Part shown: positions 19,515-26,533 of the stretch, piece by piece
How positions within the stretch are numbered: the first letter of the stretch is position 1
How the letters are laid out: every line of letters starts with the position of its first letter
Virus record (IMG/VR): IMGVR_UViG_3300027746_000697
Coordinates: 52,632 to 116,631 of that record
Origin: a virus
DNA: 64,000 bases
Reading direction: 5' to 3' (one strand)
The notes under the pieces: generated by a model
What the model saw: the letters and a program-made list of their open reading frames with translations, nothing else
Told to the model about the DNA's origin: nothing
Databases searched by the model: none
Translations under genes and position numbers: made by a program

Positions 19515-19628
19515 ACTTTATTAAAGCATACTTGAATCCCACATAGTGAACAGATCAGGTTTGGCATCCCGGGCAGTTGAACAATAGTTTGACAACGCCA
19601 AATACGCCATAGTATGTTTTAATAAAGT
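19515..19628 (+). ncRNA. Stem-closed RNA element (18-pair helix)
   Basis: ACTTTATTAAAGCATACT (19515-19532) pairs with AGTATGTTTTAATAAAGT (19611-19628), 18 pairs with one G-U. The interior has a GTTTGGC/GCCAAAT pairing around GTTGAACAATAGTTTGACAAC. The TTAAAGCATA stem sequence is shared with the element at 12707. Confidence 0.5.
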
Positions 19629-19700
19629 ACATTTAACTGGTCTATAAGATCAGTAGTAAGGACAGGGCACCAGCAGTAGCGAAAGCCATAAATGTGCTTT
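19624..19700 (+). ncRNA. Alternative stem overlapping the 18-pair helix
   Basis: AAAGTACATTTA (19624-19635) pairs with TAAATGTGCTTT (19689-19700), 12 pairs with one G-U. Five bases are shared with the 3' strand of the preceding helix, so the two stems compete or trade pairs. Confidence 0.45.
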
Positions 19701-19709
19701 ACTCAACAT

Positions 19710-19783
19710 GCGGGATTAGTTTAATGGTAAAACAGCAGATTTCCAATCTTCGGTCGGGGGTTCGATTCCCCCATCCCGCTCCA
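19710..19783 (+). tRNA. tRNA-Gly(TCC)
   Basis: Acceptor GCGGGAT/ATCCCGC, loop TTTCCAA in GCAGA/TCTTC, CCA encoded. Confidence 0.93.
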
Positions 19784-19797
19784 AACTAAGGAATAGT

Positions 19798-20391
19798 ATG
19801 AAGGTATATCACGAAGATTATCTTTACGGATTTGACTTAGAATCTATCAACAATGATAAACTAGTTGAATTTTGTCTTGAAGTCGAGCAATTTTTATTAC
19901 AACAGTTACCTCCAGTTGATCCTGGTTGGTACGGAAGTGTATCAAGTGCTCACAACATGTCATACAATCTTCTTACATTTCCAAACAAAGAATTAAACAA
20001 GTTATATCATTCTATAAAAGAAAACGTAATCCCGTTATTAGATGCGGATACTACTTATGTGATAAAAAGCTGGTTAAATGTTTATCGTGCAGGACAAAAA
20101 ATTGATTGGCACGGCCACTGGGCTGAAGAAAGCAAAGTATGGCATGGATTTTATTGTGCCCAAGTTGGGGACAGTGCAACCTATTATAAGATTCCAGAAG
20201 TTAAAGAAGTCATAACTGTTACTAGTAATGAAGGTTTATTAGTAATTGGCAAGAGTGCAGGAGATAAACATCGTAGCTCTGATTGGCATGATAATGCAAT
20301 GCCCAGAATCACACTAGCATTTGATATTATTCCTATAGAGTCTATCGATAATAAACTATCTGTAAATCATTATTTGCCGTTTAAATTATGA
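19798..20391 (+). CDS. Putative 2OG-Fe(II) oxygenase
   Basis: 197 residues. The middle contains YRAGQKIDWHGHWAEESKVW, an H-x-H/D-like ligand region near residue 103, followed by GFYCAQVGD strand and a late SDWHDNAMPRITLAFDIIP with His and Arg placed as in 2OG oxygenases. ATG 19798 follows TAAGGAAT. It overlaps the next membrane protein gene by ATGA. Substrate unknown. Confidence 0.7.
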   Translation: MKVYHEDYLYGFDLESINNDKLVEFCLEVEQFLLQQLPPVDPGWYGSVSSAHNMSYNLLTFPNKELNKLYHSIKENVIPLLDADTTYVIKSWLNVYRAGQKIDWHGHWAEESKVWHGFYCAQVGDSATYYKIPEVKEVITVTSNEGLLVIGKSAGDKHRSSDWHDNAMPRITLAFDIIPIESIDNKLSVNHYLPFKL

Positions 20392-20636
20392 TCGATTATA
20401 TAACAACATTTTTTGCAATTTTTTTACTCGATATTGTTTACACATACTACTTAAGATGTGTACAATACAATCAAGTATTAAAAGCCAGTGGATGGAGTGT
20501 AGCCTGTTATGTACTAGGTAGTATAGCAGTTATAAATTATACCACTAACCATTGGCTAATTATTCCTGCAATGGCAGGTGCCTTTTGCGGTACGTTTGTT
20601 GGAATGAAAATTAAAAAGAAACAATTCGGAGTGTAG
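20388..20636 (+). CDS. 82-residue membrane protein whose stop lies in tRNA-Pro
   Basis: Hydrophobic throughout with two to three spans (ITTFFAIFLLDIVYTYYL, WSVACYVLGSIAVI, WLIIPAMAGAFCGTFVGM) and a basic KIKKKQFGV end. Start overlaps the upstream stop (ATGA). The final codons and the TAG stop are formed by the first ten bases of tRNA-Pro. Similar short three-span proteins occur in marine phages; function unknown. Confidence 0.7.
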   Translation: MIDYITTFFAIFLLDIVYTYYLRCVQYNQVLKASGWSVACYVLGSIAVINYTTNHWLIIPAMAGAFCGTFVGMKIKKKQFGV

Positions 20637-20703
20637 CACAGCCTGGTAGTGCGCCTGGTTTGGGACCAGGAGGTCCAAGGTTCGAATCCTTGTACTCCGA
20701 CCA
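20627..20703 (+). tRNA. tRNA-Pro(TGG)
   Basis: Acceptor CGGAGTG/TACTCCG, loop TTTGGGA in CCTGG/CCAGG, CCA encoded. Confidence 0.95.
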
Positions 20704-20710
20704 TAGTTAT

Positions 20711-20786
20711 CGCGGGGAGGGTCCGGTCACCAGCGTGGTCTCATAAGCCATTGCCATCCTTGGTTCAAATCCAAGCCCCGCAACCA
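20711..20786 (+). tRNA. Initiator tRNA-fMet(CAT)
   Basis: Starts CGCGGGG and ends CCCCGCAACCA, so position 1 is C and position 72 is A: the unpaired C1xA72 that marks bacterial initiator tRNA, needed for formylation and IF2 use. Loop CTCATAA as in E. coli fMet. The anticodon stem GTGGT/GCCAT lacks the usual three consecutive G-C pairs, which is odd for an initiator. CCA encoded. The phage also carries IF-1 (56248). Confidence 0.88.
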
Positions 20787-20791
20787 ATTAA

Positions 20792-20866
20792 CTCGCTATA
20801 GTACAATGGATAGTATAGGGGTTTCCTAAACCTTTGATCCAAGTTCGATTCTTGGTGGCGGGACCA
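20792..20866 (+). tRNA. tRNA-Arg(CCT)
   Basis: Acceptor CTCGCTA/TGGCGGG with G-U pairs, loop TTCCTAA in GGGGT/ACCTT, CCA encoded. Confidence 0.87.
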
Positions 20867-20867
20867 A

Positions 20868-21449
20868 TTATAATAAATTGTTAATTTTGTTGAATACAAG
20901 CACATTGTCAATTGGATCTAGATGATTTAAAGACCCTTGCTTGTTTTTAAATAGATGAGAAAATTTAAGCATATTGGGAAACTCGTATAACCCTTCCCAA
21001 TCGATAACAGACACATGTATTACTTTATCATTCACCGGTGCTAGCGTATGCATCACCTTTTCGCAAAGTAAATGATGAATATATTTTGCATGTTCAAAGT
21101 CAAAATACTTTTCAAAATACTCAATCATAGGTTTTAAACTGCTATCCGCAAGAGAGTGTTTTTTGATATCAGTATAGATTAAATCGCAATTTTTATGTAA
21201 CGGATCGCTATAATGTATAGGATGATGTTCTATATGTATTCTATACGGGCTAGTATGTGCTACTACAATCTTGTCAAAAGATAATAAGTCTACTGATTCT
21301 AATTGTTTTAACACTTTATATTCGCCACAGCCAGCTTGTGCTAAATTAGTAACATTGTGTATTTTAGACAACATATTAGGCCAACCTTCTCCTTGATATT
21401 TTACAGTCCAGTCAGCCGCAAAACTATCACCACAAATTAACAAGTTCAT
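20868..21449 (-). CDS. SGNH/GDSL-like hydrolase-fold protein
   Basis: 193 residues. Begins MNLLICGDSFAADW, the block I G-D-S motif with the nucleophile Ser near residue 9, then GCGEYKVLKQL (block II Gly) and IVVAHTSPYR (block III region, though Asn is not seen). The end HLDPIDN may supply the D-x-x-H-like acid/base in reverse form. SGNH enzymes cleave or transfer acyl groups on glycans and lipids. Overlaps the next SGNH gene by four bases; the two are related. Confidence 0.7.
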   Translation of the reverse strand: MNLLICGDSFAADWTVKYQGEGWPNMLSKIHNVTNLAQAGCGEYKVLKQLESVDLLSFDKIVVAHTSPYRIHIEHHPIHYSDPLHKNCDLIYTDIKKHSLADSSLKPMIEYFEKYFDFEHAKYIHHLLCEKVMHTLAPVNDKVIHVSVIDWEGLYEFPNMLKFSHLFKNKQGSLNHLDPIDNVLVFNKINNLL

Positions 21450-22117
21450 ACTATATCCAAGTTAACAACGCCGGTGGCATCATTAGCAATAAATTTATTA
21501 ATAGATTCATATATTGCATTGTGAACAGATTCACTGCCTATATGATTTGGCCTTGGATCATCGATTAACATTTGTTTCAATTCGTTGCCTTTAAGATTCA
21601 TTTCTTTTATTTCTCGTTTTGAAAAATAAACTAGTCCAGGTCTAATTTCGTTTTCGAAGGTAGTAGCAAACGTATGTTTTTTATAATTAAGATGGAAATC
21701 TTGTTCCCAAGGCCATGTAAAAGTTGATGACTGATTGCTAGGAGAACTCCAAAGCACTATCAACTTAGATTGTGAACATAGTTCTTTAAATCGTTTTAAC
21801 GTGTATAGATAGTGTTCAAATGCCAACTCATTATTATAAAAATATTCAAAATAATCGGCTAATAATTTTTCTTGTTTTTCTAAAGGCAGATTTCGAATAG
21901 ATCCGGTATAAGGAAACATATAATCGTTCCATACTACTATCACAATGTCTTTACTGGTTAATTTTTCATGTACTGCCAATAACGCTAACAACATGTCAGA
22001 GTTGGATGTATTAGATTTGGCAAGATTTGTCACTTGATAGTTTTGATTAAGTTGGGTCACCCAACTAATTGGGTTGTTCTCATTAACTGCATAGCTTCCG
22101 CCAAATATATAAATCAT
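21446..22117 (-). CDS. SGNH-like hydrolase-fold protein
   Basis: 223 residues. MIYIFGGSYAVNENNPISWV (block I with Ser in G-G-S-Y), SNTSNSDMLLALLAV (block II), IVIVVWNDYMFP (block III with N-D) and DPRPNHIGSESVH near residue 190 (block V D-x-x-x-H). The pattern matches the phage SGNH proteins found beside fibre and glycan genes. The late motif ATAAATA stands four bases before the ATG. A third SGNH-like protein is at 33224. Confidence 0.72.
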   Translation of the reverse strand: MIYIFGGSYAVNENNPISWVTQLNQNYQVTNLAKSNTSNSDMLLALLAVHEKLTSKDIVIVVWNDYMFPYTGSIRNLPLEKQEKLLADYFEYFYNNELAFEHYLYTLKRFKELCSQSKLIVLWSSPSNQSSTFTWPWEQDFHLNYKKHTFATTFENEIRPGLVYFSKREIKEMNLKGNELKQMLIDDPRPNHIGSESVHNAIYESINKFIANDATGVVNLDIV

Positions 22118-22121
22118 GAAA

Positions 22122-22128
22122 TATTTAT
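22122..22128 (-). promoter_or_regulatory. T4-type late promoter (ATAAATA) four bases before an ATG
   Basis: Minus strand: CATAAATA-TTTC-ATG. Leaderless message expected for the SGNH gene pair. Confidence 0.6.
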
Positions 22129-22159
22129 GGCAGGCTTATTTTAAAGGATAAGTATTTGA

Positions 22160-24058
22160 ATGAAAACTATACAACTTTTATCGCTCACCGGCTGGAACGA
22201 TTTTATCCCAGTTCTTTGGCCAAGTGCAAAAACATTTTATGAATTGTATGGTAAATATCCTGAAAATTATAACTGGATATTGCCTACAACCGAAATTCAT
22301 AGAGATATAGAAGAAAATCAACGTGAATTGTCATTGAATCCTCCAGATGTGCTAGGCGTAAGTTTGTATGTATGGAATTATGACAGAACCATGTCATTAT
22401 TAAAATGGGCAAAAGAACAATGGCCAAATTGTCTAATTATTACGGGCGGCCCACACCAATACTTTAAACATCACCCCGACTGGTTTCGAAAAAATTGGTT
22501 TATTGATGCAAGTTTGCCCAGCGAAGTATACGGAGAGATTGCCATCACTGACATATTAAACAATTTGAAGGATGATAATACCATCAGCTGGAATACCGTT
22601 GAACAAATGGTTTATCCTAGTAAGGATCGTTCAATGATGTTGAAGAGTCCAAAAGCATCTTACAAACGAGATTTTAAATGGAATTATTCTGCTTTTGAAG
22701 CACAGCAAGAACATATACAACAGTATATTGATTACTACTATGCAAATTCAGAAAATCCAGCGTTGCATAGTAAACTTGAAACAACTAGAGGTTGCCCGTA
22801 TGAATGTACGTTTTGTGATTGGGGCGGCGGCATTGGCACCAAAGTAATTCTGAAAGACTTAGATTGTGTCAAAAAAGATTTAGACGTATTGTTAAGTTAT
22901 GATATTAGCAGTGTGTATGTATGCGATGCTAATTTTGGAATCAACGGAGAACGAGATGTTGGCATAGTTCAATACATTGCAGATAAGAAAAACGCTTCTC
23001 TGAAAGATCGATTTCCAAATGTACAATATGGCGGATATGCTAAAACTAACAAACACTTTCATTTTTTAAAAAGAATCTTTACTATTGAGGCTATTAATAA
23101 AATGTCGTATGTGTACAAGATGTCCCAACAGTCATTTAACACTAACATATTAGCTAATATCAAACGTACAGATTTACGGGTGAACGAACATTTTGAATTA
23201 GCGGATTATCTTCGAACAGAATTTGGTTACGAAGCCACTATTGAAATTATTATAGGACTACCGGGTACTACATTAGATACTTGGTATAACGAATTTAACA
23301 TACCATACGAAAAACAAATACTAGTTCGAGCATATGAATGGTACTTGTTACCCGAAGCCGAAAGTTTTGAAAAAGAGTACAGAGATAAATGGGGTATTAA
23401 AACAGCTCTCAAACGTGCGGATCAGCTTATTGATGGCATTCCCAGTGAGATTGTTGTTGAAGGTGGTACATTTTCAAGAAATGATTACAAAGAATTTACA
23501 ACTGCGTATGCACTATATATTTTCTTTAATCAGAGTGGAGTCTATAAGAAATCTATCAAAGAGTTATTGAAAATAAAAAATATAAAATTTGGAGATTTCT
23601 TAAGACAATTTTATAATGAATGTTATCCGTTGTTAAAATTGGCCAGTTTAGAATCATTCACACATTTTGAAAAACATCTAGACGAAGTGGTTTCGGACGA
23701 GATAAACGAAACATTTCATAATTTAACATGGTTAAACAACCACGGCCCGCAGGTACATAGATTCATTTATTTTATTATAGAATATTTCAAGCACTATGAA
23801 ATGCTTGGTCCTATTGTTGAAAAATGGTTTATTGAAAATGGTGTAAACCCATCGTTAGTGCAAGGTGAAGCCGAGACAATATATAGCGCAAAGCGATTAA
23901 ATACCACTAGAGGGTTTATTAAAAAAATATCTTTTGATTTTTATAAAGACGAAAGAGAATTTTATGAGGATGTTATGCGGTCAAGCCAATATACTTATGG
24001 AAATTTGTTAGTAGCCGAAAAACGTGTCCTGAGTGCTAATATAACTTGGGGATTTTAA
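22160..24058 (+). CDS. B12-binding-type radical SAM protein
   Basis: 632 residues. The N-terminal part has a cobalamin-binding-like Rossmann domain (PPDVLGVSLYVWNYDRTMSL, then LIITGGPHQYF) but lacks an obvious D-x-H-x-x-G, so B12 may not be bound. The radical SAM core begins near residue 205 with TRGCPYECTFCDWGG, the C-x3-C-x2-C cluster motif, followed by VYVCDANFGI and EIIIGLPGTTLDTW. A 200-residue helical C-terminal part follows. Such proteins do methyl transfer or ring chemistry on unknown substrates. ATG 22160 follows AAAGGATAAG. It is followed by a hydroxylase-like and a methyltransferase gene. Confidence 0.88.
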   Translation: MKTIQLLSLTGWNDFIPVLWPSAKTFYELYGKYPENYNWILPTTEIHRDIEENQRELSLNPPDVLGVSLYVWNYDRTMSLLKWAKEQWPNCLIITGGPHQYFKHHPDWFRKNWFIDASLPSEVYGEIAITDILNNLKDDNTISWNTVEQMVYPSKDRSMMLKSPKASYKRDFKWNYSAFEAQQEHIQQYIDYYYANSENPALHSKLETTRGCPYECTFCDWGGGIGTKVILKDLDCVKKDLDVLLSYDISSVYVCDANFGINGERDVGIVQYIADKKNASLKDRFPNVQYGGYAKTNKHFHFLKRIFTIEAINKMSYVYKMSQQSFNTNILANIKRTDLRVNEHFELADYLRTEFGYEATIEIIIGLPGTTLDTWYNEFNIPYEKQILVRAYEWYLLPEAESFEKEYRDKWGIKTALKRADQLIDGIPSEIVVEGGTFSRNDYKEFTTAYALYIFFNQSGVYKKSIKELLKIKNIKFGDFLRQFYNECYPLLKLASLESFTHFEKHLDEVVSDEINETFHNLTWLNNHGPQVHRFIYFIIEYFKHYEMLGPIVEKWFIENGVNPSLVQGEAETIYSAKRLNTTRGFIKKISFDFYKDEREFYEDVMRSSQYTYGNLLVAEKRVLSANITWGF

Positions 24059-24061
24059 ATT

Positions 24062-24706
24062 ATGAAAAATGCTGTTGAATGTTTAAACTTCAAAGTTGAT
24101 TTGAATCAACTACGTTCTTACTACAACGAACTTAAAGCATCGTATCAAGAATACAATTGGTCTTATATGGATAATCCTGAAGATATCCGGGACGACATTT
24201 ATAATTTTAATAATCAATATAACAAAAAACGCAATGCATTTGGGTGGGCTATCACTGTGCCTGAAATACTGAGCGATAATAAAAAAGTTGTACCGTGGAC
24301 TAATATACATAAAGATTTTGTATATGGTGCTGAACATTTGGCAACTGAAAAACAAACACCTATGGTTTTTGGTATAGTTAAAAAAATACTAGAAATATTT
24401 CCGTATGCAAAACAAGTTAGTTTAACTGTGTTTGTACCGGGTGCGCATATTGTTCCACACAAAGACGAAGATTACTTAATTAGAGTACATATTCCAATTT
24501 ACACAAGCAAGGATGCCAAGTGGTTAACATGGAACGGTTACCAACCTCTTGACAAGGTTGGGCAAGCCTATCTGTGCGACACTAGAGATATTCATAGTGT
24601 ATACAACGATGGCGATTCTGATAGAGTTCACTTGTTATTTGCCATAGAATCACAGTATGAAGAACATATTAAAAGCATAACTGGTATACTAAAGACAGAT
24701 GAATGA
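24062..24706 (+). CDS. Aspartyl/asparaginyl beta-hydroxylase-like protein
   Basis: 214 residues. Key segment near residues 135-205: FVPGAHIVPHKDEDYLIRVHIPI with the H-x-D ligand pair and Arg, then CDTRDIHSVYNDGDSDRVHLLFAIE with the distal His and the Arg-Val-His that closes the cupin fold. This 'PHxD ... RVHIPI ... H ... N-G-x-x-x-R-V-H-L' pattern recurs in at least six proteins between 35 and 47 kb. The N-terminal part is family-specific. Overlaps the methyltransferase gene. Confidence 0.82.
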   Translation: MKNAVECLNFKVDLNQLRSYYNELKASYQEYNWSYMDNPEDIRDDIYNFNNQYNKKRNAFGWAITVPEILSDNKKVVPWTNIHKDFVYGAEHLATEKQTPMVFGIVKKILEIFPYAKQVSLTVFVPGAHIVPHKDEDYLIRVHIPIYTSKDAKWLTWNGYQPLDKVGQAYLCDTRDIHSVYNDGDSDRVHLLFAIESQYEEHIKSITGILKTDE

Positions 24707-25379
24707 AATTAAAGAATTTTATTCTCGACTACAATTTCCAGGTACTTATACTATTGTAGATTTAGAATTTTATGACAGCATAGTATGTAATGACTATCTA
24801 AAAATATTTGATGATGCAGTATCCGGAGCAAGTTCAGTTTTAGATATTGGGTGTGGAAGTGGTTTCATTATTAATTTTCTAGCACGAAGATATCCCAACA
24901 TATCATTTGATGCTGTTGATTTTAGTGACAGTATTGATATTGCCAAACGGTTTAGTAAAGATCATGGCATCTATAATATTAATTATTATAAAGAAGATTT
25001 TTTAACTTGGAATACTGATAAAACTTACGATTTAATTTTGTCTAACGGTGTACTGCATCATATTCCAGAATATAAACAGGCCATAAGTAAAATACATACT
25101 TTAGCAACTGATAAAGTTGTGATTGGTATTTACAACAAGTACGGAAAAGTATTAAAACGTATTGCAAAAGTACAATACGTATCAAATATATTATACATAG
25201 ATCAAGAGCAGTGTCCGTTTGAAATGGCATTTACTGATAAAGAATTTAAAAGTTTATTTGATATATTTGATATCCACACAGCGTATCCAAGTTTCCAAAA
25301 TAAATTAATCGATTTTATAAACTTGTTTAATGCCAAAAACGGCGGACTAACCATTTATTCCATGAGCTTGCCAAAGTAA
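24699..25379 (+). CDS. Class I SAM-dependent methyltransferase
   Basis: 226 residues with the SAM-binding motif I VLDIGCGSGFIINFLARRYP (about residue 45), motif II with the acidic residue in FDAVDFSDS, and DLILSNGVLHHIPEYKQAIS as motif IV/V, all standard for small-molecule methyltransferases. Start overlaps the preceding stop by eight bases. With the radical SAM and hydroxylase genes before it, it may modify the same product. Confidence 0.88.
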   Translation: MNEIKEFYSRLQFPGTYTIVDLEFYDSIVCNDYLKIFDDAVSGASSVLDIGCGSGFIINFLARRYPNISFDAVDFSDSIDIAKRFSKDHGIYNINYYKEDFLTWNTDKTYDLILSNGVLHHIPEYKQAISKIHTLATDKVVIGIYNKYGKVLKRIAKVQYVSNILYIDQEQCPFEMAFTDKEFKSLFDIFDIHTAYPSFQNKLIDFINLFNAKNGGLTIYSMSLPK

Positions 25380-25408
25380 TTGACATTACGACAACTTGCC
25401 TATATAAT
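25380..25408 (+). promoter_or_regulatory. Consensus sigma70 promoter of rpoZ and tRNA-Val/Cys
   Basis: TTGACA, 17 bases, TATAAT immediately after the methyltransferase stop codon. Confidence 0.8.
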
Positions 25409-25428
25409 ACAACTTTAACGGAGCATAT

Positions 25429-25689
25429 ATGAAACAACGCATATTCAATCAAGTACGTAAACCGCTTGACCTTAGTCGCGGCCCTGGAATTGATACAGAA
25501 ATTTGTACCGTTCAAGCTGGCGGAAATAGATTCAATCTGGTGCTGATTGCCAGCGAACGTGCAAGAGAAATCCGCCGTCAAAATAAAGAAAGTGACAAGC
25601 GTGAACATGTTCACAGCATTGTGACAGCACTGGAAGAAATTCAACGTGGTGAAATCGAACCCCGTAAGTATCTCAACAAAGTGAGATAA
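25429..25689 (+). CDS. rpoZ: RNA polymerase omega subunit
   Basis: 86 residues. The segment AGGNRFNLVLIASERAREIRRQ aligns with the G-N-R-F-D-L-V-L-V-A-A-x-R-A-R-Q of bacterial omega, the part that clamps the beta-prime C-terminus, and the later EHVHSIVTALEEIQRGEI matches the second helix (T-V-I-A-L-R-E-I). Full length for omega. A good GGAG site and its own sigma70 promoter imply early expression. Phage omega could replace host omega in RNA polymerase or, with a T4-like gp55 system, tune promoter choice (inference). Confidence 0.88.
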   Translation: MKQRIFNQVRKPLDLSRGPGIDTEICTVQAGGNRFNLVLIASERAREIRRQNKESDKREHVHSIVTALEEIQRGEIEPRKYLNKVR

Positions 25690-25696
25690 TAACTTT

Positions 25697-25771
25697 GCCT
25701 GGTTAGCTCAGGGGTAGAGCAACGCCTTTACACGGCGAAGGTCCGCGGTTCGAAACCGTGACCAGGTACCA
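25697..25771 (+). tRNA. tRNA-Val(TAC)
   Basis: Acceptor GCCTGGT/ACCAGGT, loop TTTACAC in CGCC/GGCG stem, CCA encoded. Confidence 0.93.
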
Positions 25772-25777
25772 AATAAT

Positions 25778-25854
25778 GTGGGTGTGCCGCTGAATGGTTA
25801 GGCCCCGGATTGCAAATCCGTATTATGCAGGTTCGAGTCCTGTCACCCACTCCA
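25778..25854 (+). tRNA. tRNA-Cys(GCA)
   Basis: Acceptor GTGGGTG/CACCCAC, loop TTGCAAA in CCGGA/TCCGT, discriminator T, CCA encoded. Confidence 0.94.
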
Positions 25855-25858
25855 AATT

Positions 25859-25990
25859 AGGATACTAACAGCATATTTTACATTCCAAACTTTGAGTTGT
25901 AGGTTCGAATCCTACCTTCCAATCAAGCCTAAACAGCAGTTGGTTGTAGATCAATGGTAGATCAAAAGTCGTAAAAAATGTATCCTGTTT
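25859..25990 (+). ncRNA. Y-RNA-like element D with permuted tRNA-like module
   Basis: Closing stem AGGATAC (25859-25865) with GTATCCT (25980-25986), TAACAGCA after the 5' strand, GTTTAA after the 3' strand. Inside, in order: a canonical T-arm GTAGGTTCGAATCCTAC (25899-25915), CCAAT (25919-25923) pairing with GTTGG (25939-25943) as a closed acceptor-like stem, and a D-arm GATC-AATGGTA-GATC (25949-25963) with the G-G pair in its loop. This T-acceptor-D order is what bacterial YrlA-type Y RNAs show as tRNA mimic. It has no CCA and is not a tRNA. Confidence 0.75.
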
Positions 25991-26002
25991 AACCAAAATA
26001 TA

Positions 26003-26031
26003 GTGACAAGAGACAGTAGAGATACTATAAT
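26003..26031 (+). promoter_or_regulatory. sigma70-type promoter before element E
   Basis: GTGACA, 17 bases, TATAAT; transcript start near 26038, 28 bases before the closing stem of element E. Confidence 0.6.
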
Positions 26032-26065
26032 AGTCGTATAGCAAGTAACACTGCTAAGAAGTTTT

Positions 26066-26220
26066 AGGATCGGTTCAGCAACATCAATTAAACTGATGGT
26101 CGGCTTAATCGGCAGGTACTGGTGGAGGGGCTTGTCCCCATTGAAACTGGTGCTGAGCCGCGTCGACGAGGTGAGTTAGTTTTCTCACTTGAAACAAAAA
26201 GGCAAAAACGATCCTGTTAG
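26066..26220 (+). ncRNA. Y-RNA-like element E
   Basis: AGGATCG (26066-26072) with CGATCCT (26209-26215), GTTCAGCAA after the 5' strand, GTTAG after the 3' strand. Interior hairpins: CATCA-ATTAAAC-TGATG, GGGG-CTTGT-CCCC and GTGAG-TTAGTTTT-CTCAC. Its own promoter stands at 26003. About 150 bases. Confidence 0.65.
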
Positions 26221-26223
26221 TTT

Positions 26224-26458
26224 TGGATGACTACAGCAATTTAAACTACTAACGTAACTGCTATAGAAGGTGGTCGAAGGACACAGTAGAAATACTGTTC
26301 TAGAAATAGACGCTCAAGAAATAGATAGACTGGCAAAGCACCAGATATGATTCGCATACAGAAAAACATGCGATAGGCAACATGAATGTTGCTAGGGTCT
26401 GGGTGCCGTAATTGGCCAGACCAGAATACTAAACAAATTGGCACGATCATCCTGTTAA
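26224..26458 (+). ncRNA. Y-RNA-like element F
   Basis: GGATGA (26225-26230) with TCATCC (26447-26452), CTACAGCAA after the 5' strand, TGTTAAAG after the 3' strand. At about 230 bases it is the largest member. Interior pairings include GCAACAT-GAAT-GTTGC and a GGTCTGG/CCAGACC helix. It follows element E with only a few bases between, so both may share one transcript. Confidence 0.6.
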
Positions 26459-26464
26459 AGTTTT

Positions 26465-26525
26465 AGAATGTTAACAGCAACTTTAAATTTCACTATAATC
26501 GAAAATAAAATACATTCTGTAAAGG
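26465..26525 (+). ncRNA. Y-RNA-like element G in the Ro60 leader
   Basis: AGAATGT (26465-26471) with ACATTCT (26512-26518), TAACAGCAA after the 5' strand, GTAAAGG after the 3' strand; the AAAGG is the Ro60 ribosome-binding site. The closing stem would thus sit right before the start codon. The element also holds TTAACA, 17 bases, TATAAT (26471-26499), a possible promoter; transcripts from it would carry only the 3' half. Confidence 0.55.
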
Positions 26526-26533
26526 TAATCAAA

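Noticed and set aside
22160-22600. Functional cobalamin-binding site in the N-terminal domain of the 632-residue radical SAM protein
   Set aside because: The D-x-H-x-x-G motif was not found, so B12 binding is not claimed although the fold looks similar.
25899-25915. T-arm within element D as part of a tRNA gene
   Set aside because: No acceptor end with CCA and no anticodon arm; the D-arm comes after the T-arm.
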